Shown here: positions 22,311-34,789 of the stretch, in pieces
Layout: each line of letters starts with the position of its first letter
Position numbering within the stretch: position 1 is the stretch's first letter
Assembly (NCBI RefSeq): GCF_008831285.2
Contig: NC_045147.1
Span: 19,410,581-19,474,580 of the forward strand
DNA from: Nymphaea colorata
Lineage: Eukaryota; Streptophyta; Magnoliopsida; Nymphaeales; Nymphaeaceae
Direction of reading: 5' to 3'
Length of the DNA: 64,000 nucleotides
Translations under genes and position numbers: made by a program
The notes under the pieces: model-generated
Databases searched by the model: none
What the model saw: only the letters and a program-made list of their open reading frames with translations
What the model was told of the DNA's origin: nothing

Positions 22311-23653
22311 TGCCATTCTTTCAATCTTTTGAGACTTTCTTAGGAAATAGTAATTCTCAATCACGATACTGCAACTTTCAAGTTTTCTAAAAGCCACAAC
22401 TTCCACGATCTTGGGGAAGCTAAATGGACATCATCCCAGCTATCTATCTTCTTTGGTAAACAATAATGTTTGTAACATGCATGCAGACTGTAGATCGAGC
22501 CTATACTTAATAATGTAAAGCTTCCTCCATAGAATGAAGGAATCCCAGTACTTAGTCCAGTCACTAGGTCCTTTCTCCGGTAGATACCACCGCTTGTTTA
22601 GTTATCTAAATCAAAATGTAATTCCAATTTCATTGCTAATAAATTCATTTAGTTTCTATCTTTCCGAGTTGGACTACGCCGATTCAGATATATACTTAGT
22701 TATCAGATATTAACTATTTTCGTCGTCATTCCTAGCTCTTCCACCTCCTCCATTAAAATTGAAGCCGATACACCTGCTTGTGAACATCTCAACAACTTAC
22801 TAACATGCATTAACAGTGGAATGTGGCTCGCAATATTGTACGTACCCAGGTGCCCTAATATATTATATATTCACTTTAAAAAATTATATTTATTAGTATA
22901 TTCATTTGGACCTCACCTATTTTGTTTGTACTCTCCTATAAAAAATTATATTTGTTTGTGCCGTGCTAGTTGGGTTTTATGCCCCAGAGCATAGTGGTTT
23001 GGAACCTGATCTGATTCTTGCGATATCTGAAAACTAGATTCATTTCATAAATTAAGACTTTGTAGCCGAATCATCCAAATTAAGGGGTCAACAAAAATAA
23101 ATAATCTTTTTAGGGCTCCCTATCCTTAACTCCAAGAAAATTAATCTCCCTCTCTCTCGAACTTTTGCAGGAAATTGATTAACCAAGGATTCATCTTCAA
23201 AATACGCTTCGTTGTTGACAATTAATCAGTAAAACATTAAGCTTTTGCCATCTATAACGAAATAACATGAAGATCATGATTGCCTTTGTTAATAAATTTT
23301 GAGCTCCGTTAAATAACTTTCTAGCATTAGAAAAGGCAAGAGCTTCCAAATAATTATGTTAGGTATTGATAACAAGAATTATTATTTGGATGTAGTTAAT
23401 CATTTTTTTGTATTATTAGTAGAGTTAAAGAGTCTAATGCAAGCTCATGAACTTAGAGTAACTTCGAAGATGACGAGCGAAAGATCTTTGTAGCATACAA
23501 AACTGATCATTCAGATGAAGCAACAACCCGTCGGCTTATAGCATTCAATAAATAGATATATTCTTCGACATATACACAAAGATGAAAGAAATTGACAGAT
23601 AGGGTGACCAATGCCTAGAGGGATACACACCACAGGAGGAAACGGCAAGCAGA
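22310..23653. other. Spacer between the array and copy E, no gene seen
   Basis: AT-rich. Faint similarity to array spacers up to about 22800 (GGGGAAGCTAAATGGACATC, ACTGTAGA) and apparently unique sequence after that. Nothing coding recognised. Confidence 0.45.
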
Positions 23654-25679
23654 TTACTCTTTAAACGGTCGCGATGCAGGAATGCATTCCCCATAAAGCA
23701 CACGCTTTAGTTGCATGATGTGATCATCGTTGCTGATTCCAAGTGCGCCTCTGAGCTCGGTCAGCCAAACCTCATTCTTCCACTTGTGGTCACCTTGTAG
23801 ATGCAGAGACTGCAACACAAAACGATACGCCAACTCATTCACTTCTCTCTCCGATCCATATCCCTCCACCCCTTTTTGGTAACCATCAATGCTCCTCGAA
23901 CGCCTGTGCTGAGGGATGTTGGTGGGCAGCAGACTATCTGGAGGGACTGTCTGAACAACACGGCTTTCCGGCTTCTCGTCAACGTCCGGCTTCTGCTTGG
24001 GAGAAGCCGATGCATCTTCCATCTTCTTTACAGTCTCCAGGGCACCACTCTTTTGCTGTATAATTTGAGAAAACGACCATGTTTCACTTTTCGCTTTACT
24101 TTAAGCCCCTTTTGGCCACAACACAAAAGAAAAAAGGGCCAGTACCCATTTGGTGTGTTTAGTTTTTATGAAAATTTAATTTTAAATTTATTTAAGTTTA
24201 GTTGCTGCATTTTATATCTTTTAATTAAGTCCAATTGATGAGTTTACGTTGGTTTGATTATTGAGGTTTGATTAAGAGAAGCTATGTCTAGTTTGTCATT
24301 ATAAAACTTATCTGCTAGGAAATTAACTCTACCGATAAAGTATTAATTATTCAGACTTGGATTTATTTGCAATTAGTATCATATCTATATCCAGGTCCAA
24401 ATTTCTTTCAGTTTCTATATCCATTATCAAATTGATAAGACGCCGATGCCAATATTCACAATATTGGTGAGATCGACCTTCTCTCCCACCTGATCCCCGA
24501 TATCATCTACCAATCACAGTCTAACTCAAATCAACACTCATCAATACCAGCCTCATAGTGCCTTTTTTTGAAAATCGAATCAAAGAGGTGGAGCCAAGGG
24601 AGGGGCAGCAGTGGCCCTGGTGCAAAACCATTTAAAAAAAAAAATTACATGTAAGTTTTAAAAAAATATATATTTATCCTATATAAAAAGTTTGAGAAAT
24701 GACATTTCAACACTTGTCAAAATTTTGAAAATAATTCAGCCACCTTCATGTAAAATTTTTAGCTCTCCTCCTAGAGAAAGGTATTAGATAGCATGCTTCT
24801 ATGATGCCGCTAAAAAGGTCAAAGAAAGAGTGAGAGAGAGACGATGCAAAGGTGAGCCTGTGTGCAGGAGACCACCTCTCGCAAGCTACTCATTTACCTT
24901 GCCCTGAGCTGCTGCTTCGACAGACTCTCCATCGTCGTACATTCTGTAACCGACCGTCTTCTGGACAGAGATACCAACCTCAACCAAACACGAATCATTG
25001 ACAAGATATCCTTTTTCTGGGCTGCGTAGATCACTGAGAGCCAAGATGGACCTATGGCCCCAGTCTTTCTCCTGTGCCGTAAACTTATGCTCAAAATCTG
25101 TCAAACCACCAGAACAGAAAACAGGAACAGAAATTATGCAGCCAGAAGTCGGTTCAAAGACCTTCATGATGCTGCATAAGGAGCAATATTTTGGCAGCAA
25201 TCTGCATGCTATGTGAAGAAGGAAGACATGGAAAAATCTGTGATCTTATGGATGACTGAAAAGGAGACTACCGCCATATGTAAATGAACTCAACCAACAA
25301 AGGAGATCTATTTAGGAAATGTCGGGGAACCTTTTATGGTACCGATCTTCTTGCTCAATTGATTGATCACCGCCAAGGAATGCTCGGCCTCCACGCTCCA
25401 TCCGTCTGGTTGAGTCGAAGAGTCGGCGATGCCCAAGAACAGCCCCAACGATGATTTATTCTGACGGACGTTGGGAAAGATCAACAGCTTCCTGAAAATG
25501 CAGGGTATATATGAAGACGATAATGAGAGAGAGAGAGAGAGAGAGTACCATCTGCAGCCGCCGACAACGAAGACGTCGGAGTAGTATTTCTCTTTGTTCA
25601 TCTTGGAGAAGTTGTCGATCTTCCAAATGAACCGCGTCGGAAAAAGCTTGCCGACCGGCCGTTGCTCCGTTGAGGTCAT
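23654..25679 (-). CDS. MATH-ENT protein, copy E, intact and most diverged, 293 aa
   Basis: Four exons: 25549-25679 (ATG at 25679), 25343-25491, 24898-25097 and 23654-24055 (stop at 23654-23656). Frame closes at 882 bases. The MATH domain, about residues 17-140, is the most canonical of the five: FIWKIDNFSKM, SDVFVVGGCRW, KLLIFPNV, LGLFLGIADSSTQPDGWSVE, HSLAVINQ, GYLVNDSCLVEVGISV. A charged linker (161-234, rich in Lys, Asp, Pro, Ser) leads to the ENT domain, about 235-283: LAYRFVLQSLHLQGDHKWKN, WLTELRGALGISNDDH. It lacks the repeated flanks of A-D, so it may be nearest the ancestral single copy. The exon 2 donor (GTACCA) is weak and was chosen to fit frame and the other copies. An upstream in-frame TTG is not needed. 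Confidence 0.83.
25525..25545. repeat. (GA)n microsatellite in intron 1 of MATH-ENT copy E
   Basis: About ten GA units directly next to the exon 1 donor (25547-25548). On the gene's strand it reads as a CT run just downstream of the 5' splice site. Confidence 0.8.
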
Positions 25680-25785
25680 GGCTGATAGCTCCCCCTTGTC
25701 GTTGGACGCTATCAATCTGGCTCTCTCCTTTCCGTCGCAAAAAACTCCAAGGTGTGACCCCTGGCGGTCCGATGGCGGGGTATGT

Positions 25786-25793
25786 AATATATA
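25786..25793 (-). promoter_or_regulatory. Possible TATA box for MATH-ENT copy E
   Basis: TATATATT on the minus strand, about 110 bases upstream of the ATG at 25679, a usual plant distance. No other candidate within 200 bases. Confidence 0.35.
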
Positions 25794-25799
25794 GTTAAA

Positions 25800-28700
25800 A
25801 TACTGTCATTTAAGTTCCACTTTTTACAAAAACGGGACTCGAATTTTTAAATTCCCTATGTCAGCTCTACTTTTTGCTGGCAATTTAAAGAAACGTTTAA
25901 CAGTATCAAATGGCGGCTTCTGAATTGAAAATTTTAGAAGCATGACGCACATTTTTGCAGCTAAGACCCAAAAGACGGCCTCTAATTGATAATACTTTTA
26001 TATAATTAGTGACTTGTAGTGAGAGCAAGGCATATTGGAGCCATAGTTTTATTTTGTTTATTTCATATATCCATGGATATACCATTCACATAATATTCTC
26101 ATTCTTCTAAGAAATTCAAAATTTTAAAGTTGTAATAGTTGATTTATGTATTAAGTAAGTGACCCATAGTTGATCTGTAGGGAAAAAAAAAAGGAAGGCA
26201 GTGTTTGGATGATACTTGAAAACAGACTTTTGGACCGTTTTGCTTCTAAAACAGCCTTTTTGAATTGTTTGGATGTCAACAAAACCAGGTTTCTTAAAAA
26301 TGAATTTTTGGTTGTATCATCCAAACAAAAAACCAATTTGTAAAAAAATCATTAAAAACATTTTTTTTTTCACAAAATCAGTTCTTCAAAATAGGTTTTT
26401 ATATCCAATTAACACATCGGAAAGGAATCGCTTGGGGCTCCTTTTATCCTTCTCTTTTTCTTCCTTTCTTAAGTGGCAAGAAAATTATTCTCCCCCTCTC
26501 CAATTTGAGTTGAAAGAGCAAACAATCAAGGGATCTTCTTCGAAATACGTCTTTTGTTTGGCAATAATATTGAGCCGTATTATGGCTGAAATTTGCCAAT
26601 TTCTGACTTCAAGAGGATGCCATTTGATTCGTCTTGAAATCATCTGCCATGGTCGACTTTTTTTAAAAGTTGGATCCACTTTCGGACACTAATTGATCTA
26701 AAAGTGGATCGTGCTCTAGTATTTTGATTTGGATCCTTACTAACAGCCTGTTGAAACCCTACTACAAACTCAAGTAGGTACATGCTTTGAAATTTAGACG
26801 AAGCGGACTCCGAAAAAGGTGCAGGATTTTAAGTGGTTCGATATACATTTATTATAGAGCCAATGAATGGTCTATCGTGGGAAGGTTACAAGCAGGCGTT
26901 GAGCTAGAAATTTCTAGTTGAGGATCACTAGTAAAAAAAATTATACTTTTAAGGGTGCATCAACATACAAATCATATAAATGAAAAAAATGTTTTAACAT
27001 GTCAAAATAAAAACAAATACTTTTTGTTGGTCTATGTGGGCAATTGCCCACATGTTACCCACGCCTACCTCCTTCCCTGCCCACGATTACAAGCATGTGG
27101 CAGTCTTACATTATTTATCATAAATACAGTAGAGTTGTGTTTCCCTGAATATTCTTCGATGCATGCGTTTCTATAGTGAGCATTGTTTTGTTTCACTTTT
27201 GCACCGCCAGCTTCAGTATGACCAACTGCATCATGGCATTAACTGTTTGAAATGTTAGTTCTGACACAACTCAATCCCACTTAAGCATTTAGACTGAGAT
27301 ATGGTGGCAGCAGAGATAGTCCCTCATATGGCAATGTCCAGTAAAAATTTATAAAAGATGGAATAACTTTTCAGAAAAGAAAGACGATAGAAGTAAGAAA
27401 GTGAAAATCATTTTCATGGAACATGAAGCTCTCGTATTCTTGCTTTTGCCAAAATAAGGAATCACTGGTCGCAATAACATTCATGGAATTCATATTTTCA
27501 TTATAGTTCGATGTGGTAGAAGATGTTCACTAATAATATATATGTCAGTACTTCTACCAACCAAGACAACTTTTTAAATAAAGTGTGTGACCACACTTCA
27601 TTAATAAGCTTTAACAAAAGACAAAAGGAGGATAAGAGCACAGAGACGGGGGCTCTTCAAGCAAACGCCCGTTGATGAAGTGGTCTGATTCAGCCCACAA
27701 TATTGCACCATCCCATGTGGAGATGTAAGCCTTATTTAAATTGCATAAAATGATGTATTACTCTTTAATGACAGTGAAAAACATTATATATAAAACATAT
27801 AAACAATGCTGTTTTAAAGGATGGGGTTACTGATGTGCAAATCGAAGGAAGGCATAGTGGGTCAATTTCAACTTAATTCTCTCAATCCGGAGGTCAAAAT
27901 TGAGTTCTGTAAAAGCCAGGAGTTCTCTGTAGGAGTCCAGTTCTTTCACCTAAAATTTCATGTGATTTTATGCTGATTTGACCCGTAATACAAGGCTTTG
28001 GTCAAAACTTTCCTCCATACACAAACATGACAACTTAAAAAGAGAATTGTTGTCTTCAACAAATGTTACCAAGGGGTTGAATTCTTATGGCTGGGAATCT
28101 GAACTGGTAAGTTATATGATTGGATTCTCAAAAACTTCTCAGAAAATTGGATCTCCTACCTGCTCTAATCACTTCCGGTGATCTGGGGTTTCATCTAAGG
28201 ACAAGAGTATGTATACCGCTATATATTTTGGGGTTTGGAACCAAAATATCCCATATCTTGAACGCACATGAATAGTTTTGTTTTGTTTCTGACTCGGGAA
28301 GGCATGTTCTGCTCTGTGAGCGCTCGGATTGAAAAACTCAATTTGGCCGGACAAGATGAGGTAATGTTGTATGTACTTGTTCGGGATTCCGAAAGGTAAT
28401 AAACATAAGAGATTTGAAGGACATTTGCTTCATCTGTTCCAAAAATATTTAACTGCGCCTACACTTTATGCTGCGGTTTGGCCAGGGAGTTCATTTGGAG
28501 GTTTTCTGGTAAATGCAAGGGAATGTTGGATGCAGATGGAGAAATTCATGCAACCAACCAAGTAGACTATTCAAATTTTGTAGATAGAACTCACGTCGGT
28601 CTAGCAAGATGGTGGGCCTCGTTCACTGTGGAACCACTGTTTTTCGGGCAGAAGATTAGGATGACAGCTGCCCTAGAAGGGGACAAGGGCCCTCCTTCAA

Positions 28701-29303
28701 TGGCACTACCCACTTCAGTATTCTTACGTAAATATTCGTCTGAATGTGCATCTCACGCACTCGAGAATACACTTCGAGAGATTTAACTTGTTGACGGCCA
28801 CACATCAATGTCAGTTTTCTCTTCCATTTATGTTAGAAAATTGGCAATATTTGTGAATAGTCCATTAAGCTGCCACATTATTTTTGTCATCTCCGCAATA
28901 ATATAGAGTTTTGAATAATGGAAACCCCTTTTATTTAGGAGTGTCAATGGGTCGGAATTGGCCAGCTACATACATAAACAATCCGATTCAGCACTGTGAA
29001 AACAGAAGAATCCAACACCATGCCCGACACCAACAGCAGAGGAGGGCCATCGAGGAAGAAACTTCAGCAACAATTTTTCCTTTTCCTTTTCCTTTTTTGG
29101 TTCTGAACAACCTGCATTTTATTGGTTGATTTCTTGCCAGCTTGTTGCTGGTTACAGTTAAAAGAATAATCATGAACGCAGACAACAGCCACATTACATT
29201 TTCAAAAGACAGATGGTATGCAATGTAATAAATGGTTGTGCTCCCATGGACTGATCTAACTCTTGGCTTTCAGCTTTACAACTCAAGTAGATGCCTTCTT
29301 GCT
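25800..29303. other. Intergenic spacer, no supported gene
   Basis: AT-rich. It contains the MITE-like element at 26202-26327, a stretch at about 26740-26930 (GTTGAAACCCTACTACAAAC, AAGTGGTTCGATATAC) that looks like degenerate repeat DNA, and scattered short open frames on both strands at 28170-28790, none resembling a known protein. The last 100-200 bases presumably include the 3' UTR of the gene ending at 29304. Confidence 0.4.
26202..26327. mobile_element. MITE-like element with 14-bp terminal inverted repeats
   Basis: TGTTTGGATGATAC at 26202-26215 is the exact reverse complement of GTATCATCCAAACA at 26314-26327. The interior of about 98 bases also contains partly complementary AAACAGACTTTT / AAACAGCC segments. 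No coding capacity. Size and ends suit a non-autonomous DNA transposon, but I could not define a clean target-site duplication. Confidence 0.5.
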
Positions 29304-32300
29304 TCAAGAATTTGGATCCACTTGGTTATCTGGAAAAATGAATTTTAGGTCCTCATTTTCTCTGTAAACTTGAACCAGAGCAGCAGCTTTGTATGCAAAC
29401 ATTCCAAACATTGCTGGGACCAGCTGCGAAAGATAAAGAGGCATTGGGAGGATACCTTATTAATCAACGTATTCAAAGAGTTTGGAATCAAAATCAAATG
29501 CACCTGACCCCTAAAAATGGACATCAAACTCCTAGATCGGCATAAATAGCTCAAGAGGATTGCCTATGGATCAGCAAAGTCCAACCACTTGGGCAAGTTA
29601 GAGATTAGCAGTTGGTTCATATAAAGAAAAACATAACCTCTTTAGCAGATGAACAACAAAAATGGTTGATACTTTCTGTTTGTAAGATATTCATGAAGAC
29701 ACAGATGGACACAAGCATTTGCCTACATGAGAAGCATGGATTGTGATAGTTCAAAAGGACAAACTTTTTGTCGTTTTTGCTAAGGATAATTAGAAAGAGT
29801 TTCAGGTAGTTGGTAACAAGAGTATAAGACAGTACACAAATTTACCTGAAAACCAAAGGAATCATCGGAAAAGTGATGCAATATGCTCCAAAGTCCATAA
29901 ATGGCTATAGGAATTACAAGTCTTGGAGATGACAATGCAAAGGCACTCCCATTCAGCACTCTTTCAAAGGAATCCTTCAGGTCATCACTTCGAATGCCAA
30001 TCCTGGTTGACACAACCTCATTAAAATGAATCGAGATTCAAAAGTATGCTAACATATAATGTCATATAGGGTAAAGATGATAATACATTAGAAGCATCGA
30101 TCAAAGTAACGATGCTCACTTCTTGGATTTCTTTTGCATAAAAATCTGTGGCACGCTATCTCTTGAGATGTTATCTGCATGTCTATAAAGGAGCTGAAGA
30201 TACAAACAGCTGCAATCCACAGGGATCCCATCAAATCACAGGCTAATGCCAAAAAATACTGTTACATAAAGGAGTTGGATATTGAGCATTCAGATTCTTC
30301 AAGACTGCCTGTAACCTCTTTCACAATAAGACTTAACAAGCTAAACAACATAACTAAGAAATGATAAGTAGTCTAGCTTCTATGTATATTTCAAGCAAAT
30401 GATCTACAATTTGTAGCACAAAAGGGAGGTACAAACACCTACCAAGAGTAAAAAGAAAAAAATGTATTCTCAAAATGAAAACTACAAAAGCACTGTTTTC
30501 TCTCTGTATACCAAGATTGAATAAGGTACTTCTCAAGAGATAATTAACAACATTATTCATGTCTTGAAGCTGAAAAACGTCTGTCTGTGATACTTTGAAA
30601 AAAAGGGGGAGGGCAGAAAGCTTATGCGAGATTATTGACTGACCTGAAGAGAACTCCTGATGCATAACTAATAGCAGCCTGTTCATACCAATGGAGAGGT
30701 TGTTAGTCAACAAGCAATTGTATATGGTAACCTGCTATACAAACCCTATACAAGATCCCAGCATATCTATTGGAAAAAATGGAACAACTAAATGATAGTA
30801 ATATGTGAATCTAGCTTCCAAAAACCCAATGTTTATCTACATTTTTACTTGAGGCAATAATACCTGAACTGACAAGGTCAACAAGCAGTATCCACTACAT
30901 GCAGCTCCCACACCAAGTGTTAAAAACATTATTTCCCGCTTCAGCTGGCAATGACACCAGTTCTAGAGTCATTTCGTAACTCCATACATATATTTCATTA
31001 GTTCATTATCTATTAGCAGTGAAGTTTAATTTTCATACAGCATCATATTTGAGCAGACCAAGTTTCTTTCTTCTTTCACTGTCATTCTGCCGCTCCTGAT
31101 ACAGAAGAAATGGTAATTTAGTCCACAAATTCAACATTCCTCCACATCATGATTTTTAATGATTTATTAATGCTCAAAGTTTAAAAATTCCAGCAAAGAA
31201 TTGCACAAAGAGGGGAATAAATTTTTAATGATTATCATGACCACAATTAGGGTTTTCTAAAGATCAGCTATATCAAGATTTAGTTGCAGCTTAGGATGGA
31301 AAAAGATACTTTGAGATGAAGCTCATTTTAGCTATAAATGTGACGACCAAGCACCGAACCTTGGCTACTCGTTTTTTGTTGAATGGTGCAACCTGGTTGC
31401 CTGCAACCCACTCCTGAGTTTTTTTAAGCTTCAGAAATCCACCAACATCTTCATCATCATTAGCCTAATGCAAAAAACAGATTACAACAGAAACAAACAA
31501 GAATAAATTGGAGGTTTTTACGCTAACTTGTGCTAACCTCTTGAAATTGCTGCCTGCTGACAGCTGCTGTGTTAGCTTCTGACTTATCAGGTCTTACCAC
31601 ATCCCTGCCCCAGAGTATGTCAGAAGCTCTTGATATGAAGTCCCCATTCAATCTTCTCTCCCTTAAAAATGTTTCTAGAGCTTCTTCTGACGCAAGGTCA
31701 CTGCCTAAATCACAAATCTTAAAAGGATAAAGACAACAAATACCATTGGTCACAAACGGCCATTTCGAATGGGCAAGGTAAAAGAGTTAATTATAGTATA
31801 TGTTTTCCTGATATCTCAGTCAAATCTGTCAGCGCATAAAGATGTCCAAAATTAGAAAAATAGCCGAAAAAAAGTAATATGCTTTTCTAATAAAAAGTAT
31901 TATGAACATATAAAAAATCTGGAACATATAAAAGTATGATAAAAGTACATACTTAAAAATATGACAAAGCATGAACAAAAAGTCTGAAGAAAGAAAAGAA
32001 CATAACCAAAATCTTCAAAAGAAGTGAAATATAAAATGGTTTTAAAAGGGTGAGAAAATCTTACCATTAATATCATTTTGAGAAAATTTAGCTCTACTAC
32101 CACTTTCTCAATATTTCACCAATAATTTTTGTGAGGGAATAGTAAGATACCATTTTAGGAATAACCAGATGACAGGAAAAAAACAAAAAAACAAAACTGA
32201 GACCAAGAGATCTGCAAAGTAAGCATCTAAGTTAATTGATTACAGTTGGAAAAAAACCACTATGAATACACAAAACTATTTAGAACTTATAAGAAAATGA

Positions 32301-34304
32301 ATTATCACATGCCACTGTTTCATAGCCACAAGTTTTACTGCTAAATGAAGATTAGTAAGTTTCAGTTAGATGCAGCATGGAAACACAAGGCCTTGCAAAA
32401 CAGGCTACTGCAATACAGTTTCAGCTACACTCAACATGAAAATTCATTACAGATCAGACTTAAGGTAAAAATTAAGTAATGGCAGACAGGCTTCAATGGC
32501 CAGAAGCTGAGTTAAGATTCTACCATTAACAGCCTAAACATAAAATTTTATAATAATTTTGCACCACTAGACTCAGCCTCCCAACTTGTGCACCGAGAAG
32601 ATGGCCAGACAACAGCATAACCAACATGCGCTTGGTTGTGCACTAAGCTACATCTTTAAACTAGTCTAAGTCCACTGAATCAATAGTTATGTTCCAGAGG
32701 CTATATCCACCGGCAAATGTGCAATTAGCGATTCACCTTCTAACACTACACAAGTTGGATCTAGAGAGTCGCAAATGAAAATGACTGCCAACATCTGGTT
32801 TTGCCATCTTTATCATCAGGCCCAAAAAAATAATGATAAAAGGAAACTTAAACTAAAACATAATAGGCTGAAAAAAGAAAGAAGATGACTAGGTCAGTGC
32901 ATAAGCCAACCTGAGTCAATTTTGTAATAAAGAGTATGGTTTCTAGTAGGCCAAGGTCAAAATTATGAGTCCAAAATGGGTTGTGCTCTCCCAGTTACCT
33001 AAACTTACACCCACCCATAAAATGTGATGGCATCCCAGGGATGAGAGATGTTTGAAGATCTTCAATATTTAACGTTTAAATTTCACAAGACAGAAGCCCA
33101 TTACAAGATGTATTATCATAGGAAACACAGACCATTTAATGTCTGTCAGTTTGCAGGGTGTAAGAACTAAGGTTCAATTTGATCAGTCCATCAGTCAATC
33201 TTATTGCAGTAGCTGCATATCATGGATTTTAAGTGTTTTACAGTTAGCTATAATTCTTTTAGCGTTCAGTCTCTCAAGAATCTTGTAAGCAGCTGAGCAC
33301 AGGGTTTTCCATGTAACTTGCTGCAATGAAATGGAAAATTTTCTGCAACTGAAAAGGGAACAGATGTATAGGCCATCTCTGGTCGAGTATAACCAGAACA
33401 AGATTTCGTGAAACTGGTGAACATGCACCTCAGTATTTGCAAATCCTTGAAATTGCAAAAGAATTAGTTTCTTCCAGACTTCCCCACCAAACCCCCATTT
33501 ACCCTTACATGTGTTTCTTCCAGACTTCCCCACCAAACCCCCATTTACCCTTACATGTCCACCAAAATGAATAAATAACTAGGCACATAAGGAAAAGGAA
33601 AAACCAGCTCCTGAACATCAGTTCAAAAACAGACACGATCAAACTAAGGTCATAATGTGAAATCTCACAAAAGTTCATGAAAACGTTGGCAAAAGTAATC
33701 CAGACTCTCCACAGTATTGCAAGACCTTCAAGAAACTTTTTTGAAAAGGACTCAACGCTGAATATGCCAGATCAAGCCACATTAACTCAAGGATTCATTT
33801 CCAACAGAACCCATGACAACTAAACCCATATGCTGAAGTATGAAGAAAAAATTTTTGGGGTCCCTTAAAACACCATGAAGCATCAATCGGTTGAAGGTAA
33901 GAAATGCACCGTTTTATGTAATAGGAATTCGCCAAGAACTTCTGTTCTCATAATACAGTGCCATTCCTCCTTTCAATAACAGGATACATTCAAAAGTCTC
34001 CAAGAAAAGAAAAATCTCCTAACACAAAATTCACAACCGACCAAGAAGAGAACGATAACCATTGAGGACGTACCTGGTTCTTGTTTGACACAGACGAACC
34101 ATTTGCCTGGACCATACAGACACAATCAAGAAAAACCACCACCCACAGAGTAAATAGCAACCGGAGAAAAGTTAAAACAGAGAAAGTGGGTGCCCAGGAA
34201 ATTGGTTGCTTCAACATTACCTGAAGCACAACCGCCGTACCTCTTCTATTAAAAGTGGAAGAAGGAACGCCAACAAGTAAGGACGTCGAGAAATGACATG
34301 CCAT
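29304..34304 (-). CDS. Probable plastid membrane protein, four TM segments, at least 309 aa
   Basis: Ten exons recognised: 34221-34304 (ATG at 34304), 34074-34106, 31538-31704, 31360-31464, 31039-31095, 30864-30944, 30644-30678, 30120-30209, 29846-30002 and 29304-29423 (stop 29304-29306). From the third onward the frame closes perfectly. Between exons 2 and 3 (31705-34073) one short exon with length 3n+1 is still needed and I could not place it. N-terminus MACHFSTSLLVGVPSS resembles a transit peptide. The middle is hydrophilic (EALETFLRERRLNGDFISRA, DDEDVGGFLKLKKTQEWVAG). Four hydrophobic segments follow: EIMFLTLGVGAACSGYCLLT, AAISYASGVLFSCLYLQLLY, LVIPIAIYGLWSILHHF, LVPAMFGMFAYKAAALVQVY. The two-hairpin layout is like AtpI/UncI or CGL160-type assembly factors, but this is a topological guess. 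A paralogue runs off the left edge at 1-869. Confidence 0.7.
33467..33558. repeat. 46-bp perfect tandem duplication in an intron
   Basis: GTTTCTTCCAGACTTCCCCA at 33467 begins a 46-base unit (33467-33512) repeated exactly at 33513-33558. The paralogous intron at 1-200 has only one copy (from about 116), so the duplication is recent and specific to this locus. Confidence 0.85.
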
Positions 34305-34570
34305 TTCTTTCCACTCAACGAGAGAACCAAAGCCTCCAATTTTCACGAATCCTTTGGCGGTATCAGTCTACGTGCCCATCGAAGAAGGTAGCAAGATCAA
34401 ATAAAGGAATGTGACTCTCGACCATTTGAGTTTTGGCTAAGGTCAAGACACAATGAGAGAGAGAGAGAGGAGGCGCCCCCGGCCTCAGCTCGTTAACGAA
34501 TCGGATATCGTCTACCGTGAGTCTGGCATCGGTGGAAATCGAGCCGACCCGACCCAAAATCCCTGATCTC
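34305..34570 (-). promoter_or_regulatory. Conserved 5' leader of the plastid membrane-protein gene
   Basis: About 265 bases upstream of the ATG are shared with the paralogue at 870-1135, both ending at a common ATCTCCTTGCA. The GC-rich part (AGGAGGCGCCCCC) is conserved. One copy keeps an open frame of about 60 codons here, but the other has an in-frame stop, so this is probably 5' UTR or core promoter. Beyond this point the two loci are unrelated. Confidence 0.45.
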
Positions 34571-34789
34571 CTTGCATATAGTTGGATATAGTTAAACAGT
34601 CTAATGCAAATTAACGAAATGAAAATTTAGCTTTACTGCTTCTAATATATTGGCTCAGCTTAAGCTAGTGATGACATAGGATTGATCAAGAGAAGGCTCC
34701 TTCTCTATGTACAGTCTAATACTTAAAATGCTGTCGGTGGCATTTCATCTGCCATTTGTTTTCCTTTCGTTTTATTTGAATTAACCCAT

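Noticed and set aside
28371-28786. Overlapping plus-strand open frames near 28.4-28.8 kb
   Set aside because: No recognisable family, no promoter or splice context, and competing frames on both strands.
34363-34557. 64-codon open frame (ARLTVDDIRFVNELRPGAPP) upstream of the plastid-type gene
   Set aside because: The paralogous leader at 970-1135 has an in-frame stop and frame shifts, so it is treated as 5' UTR.
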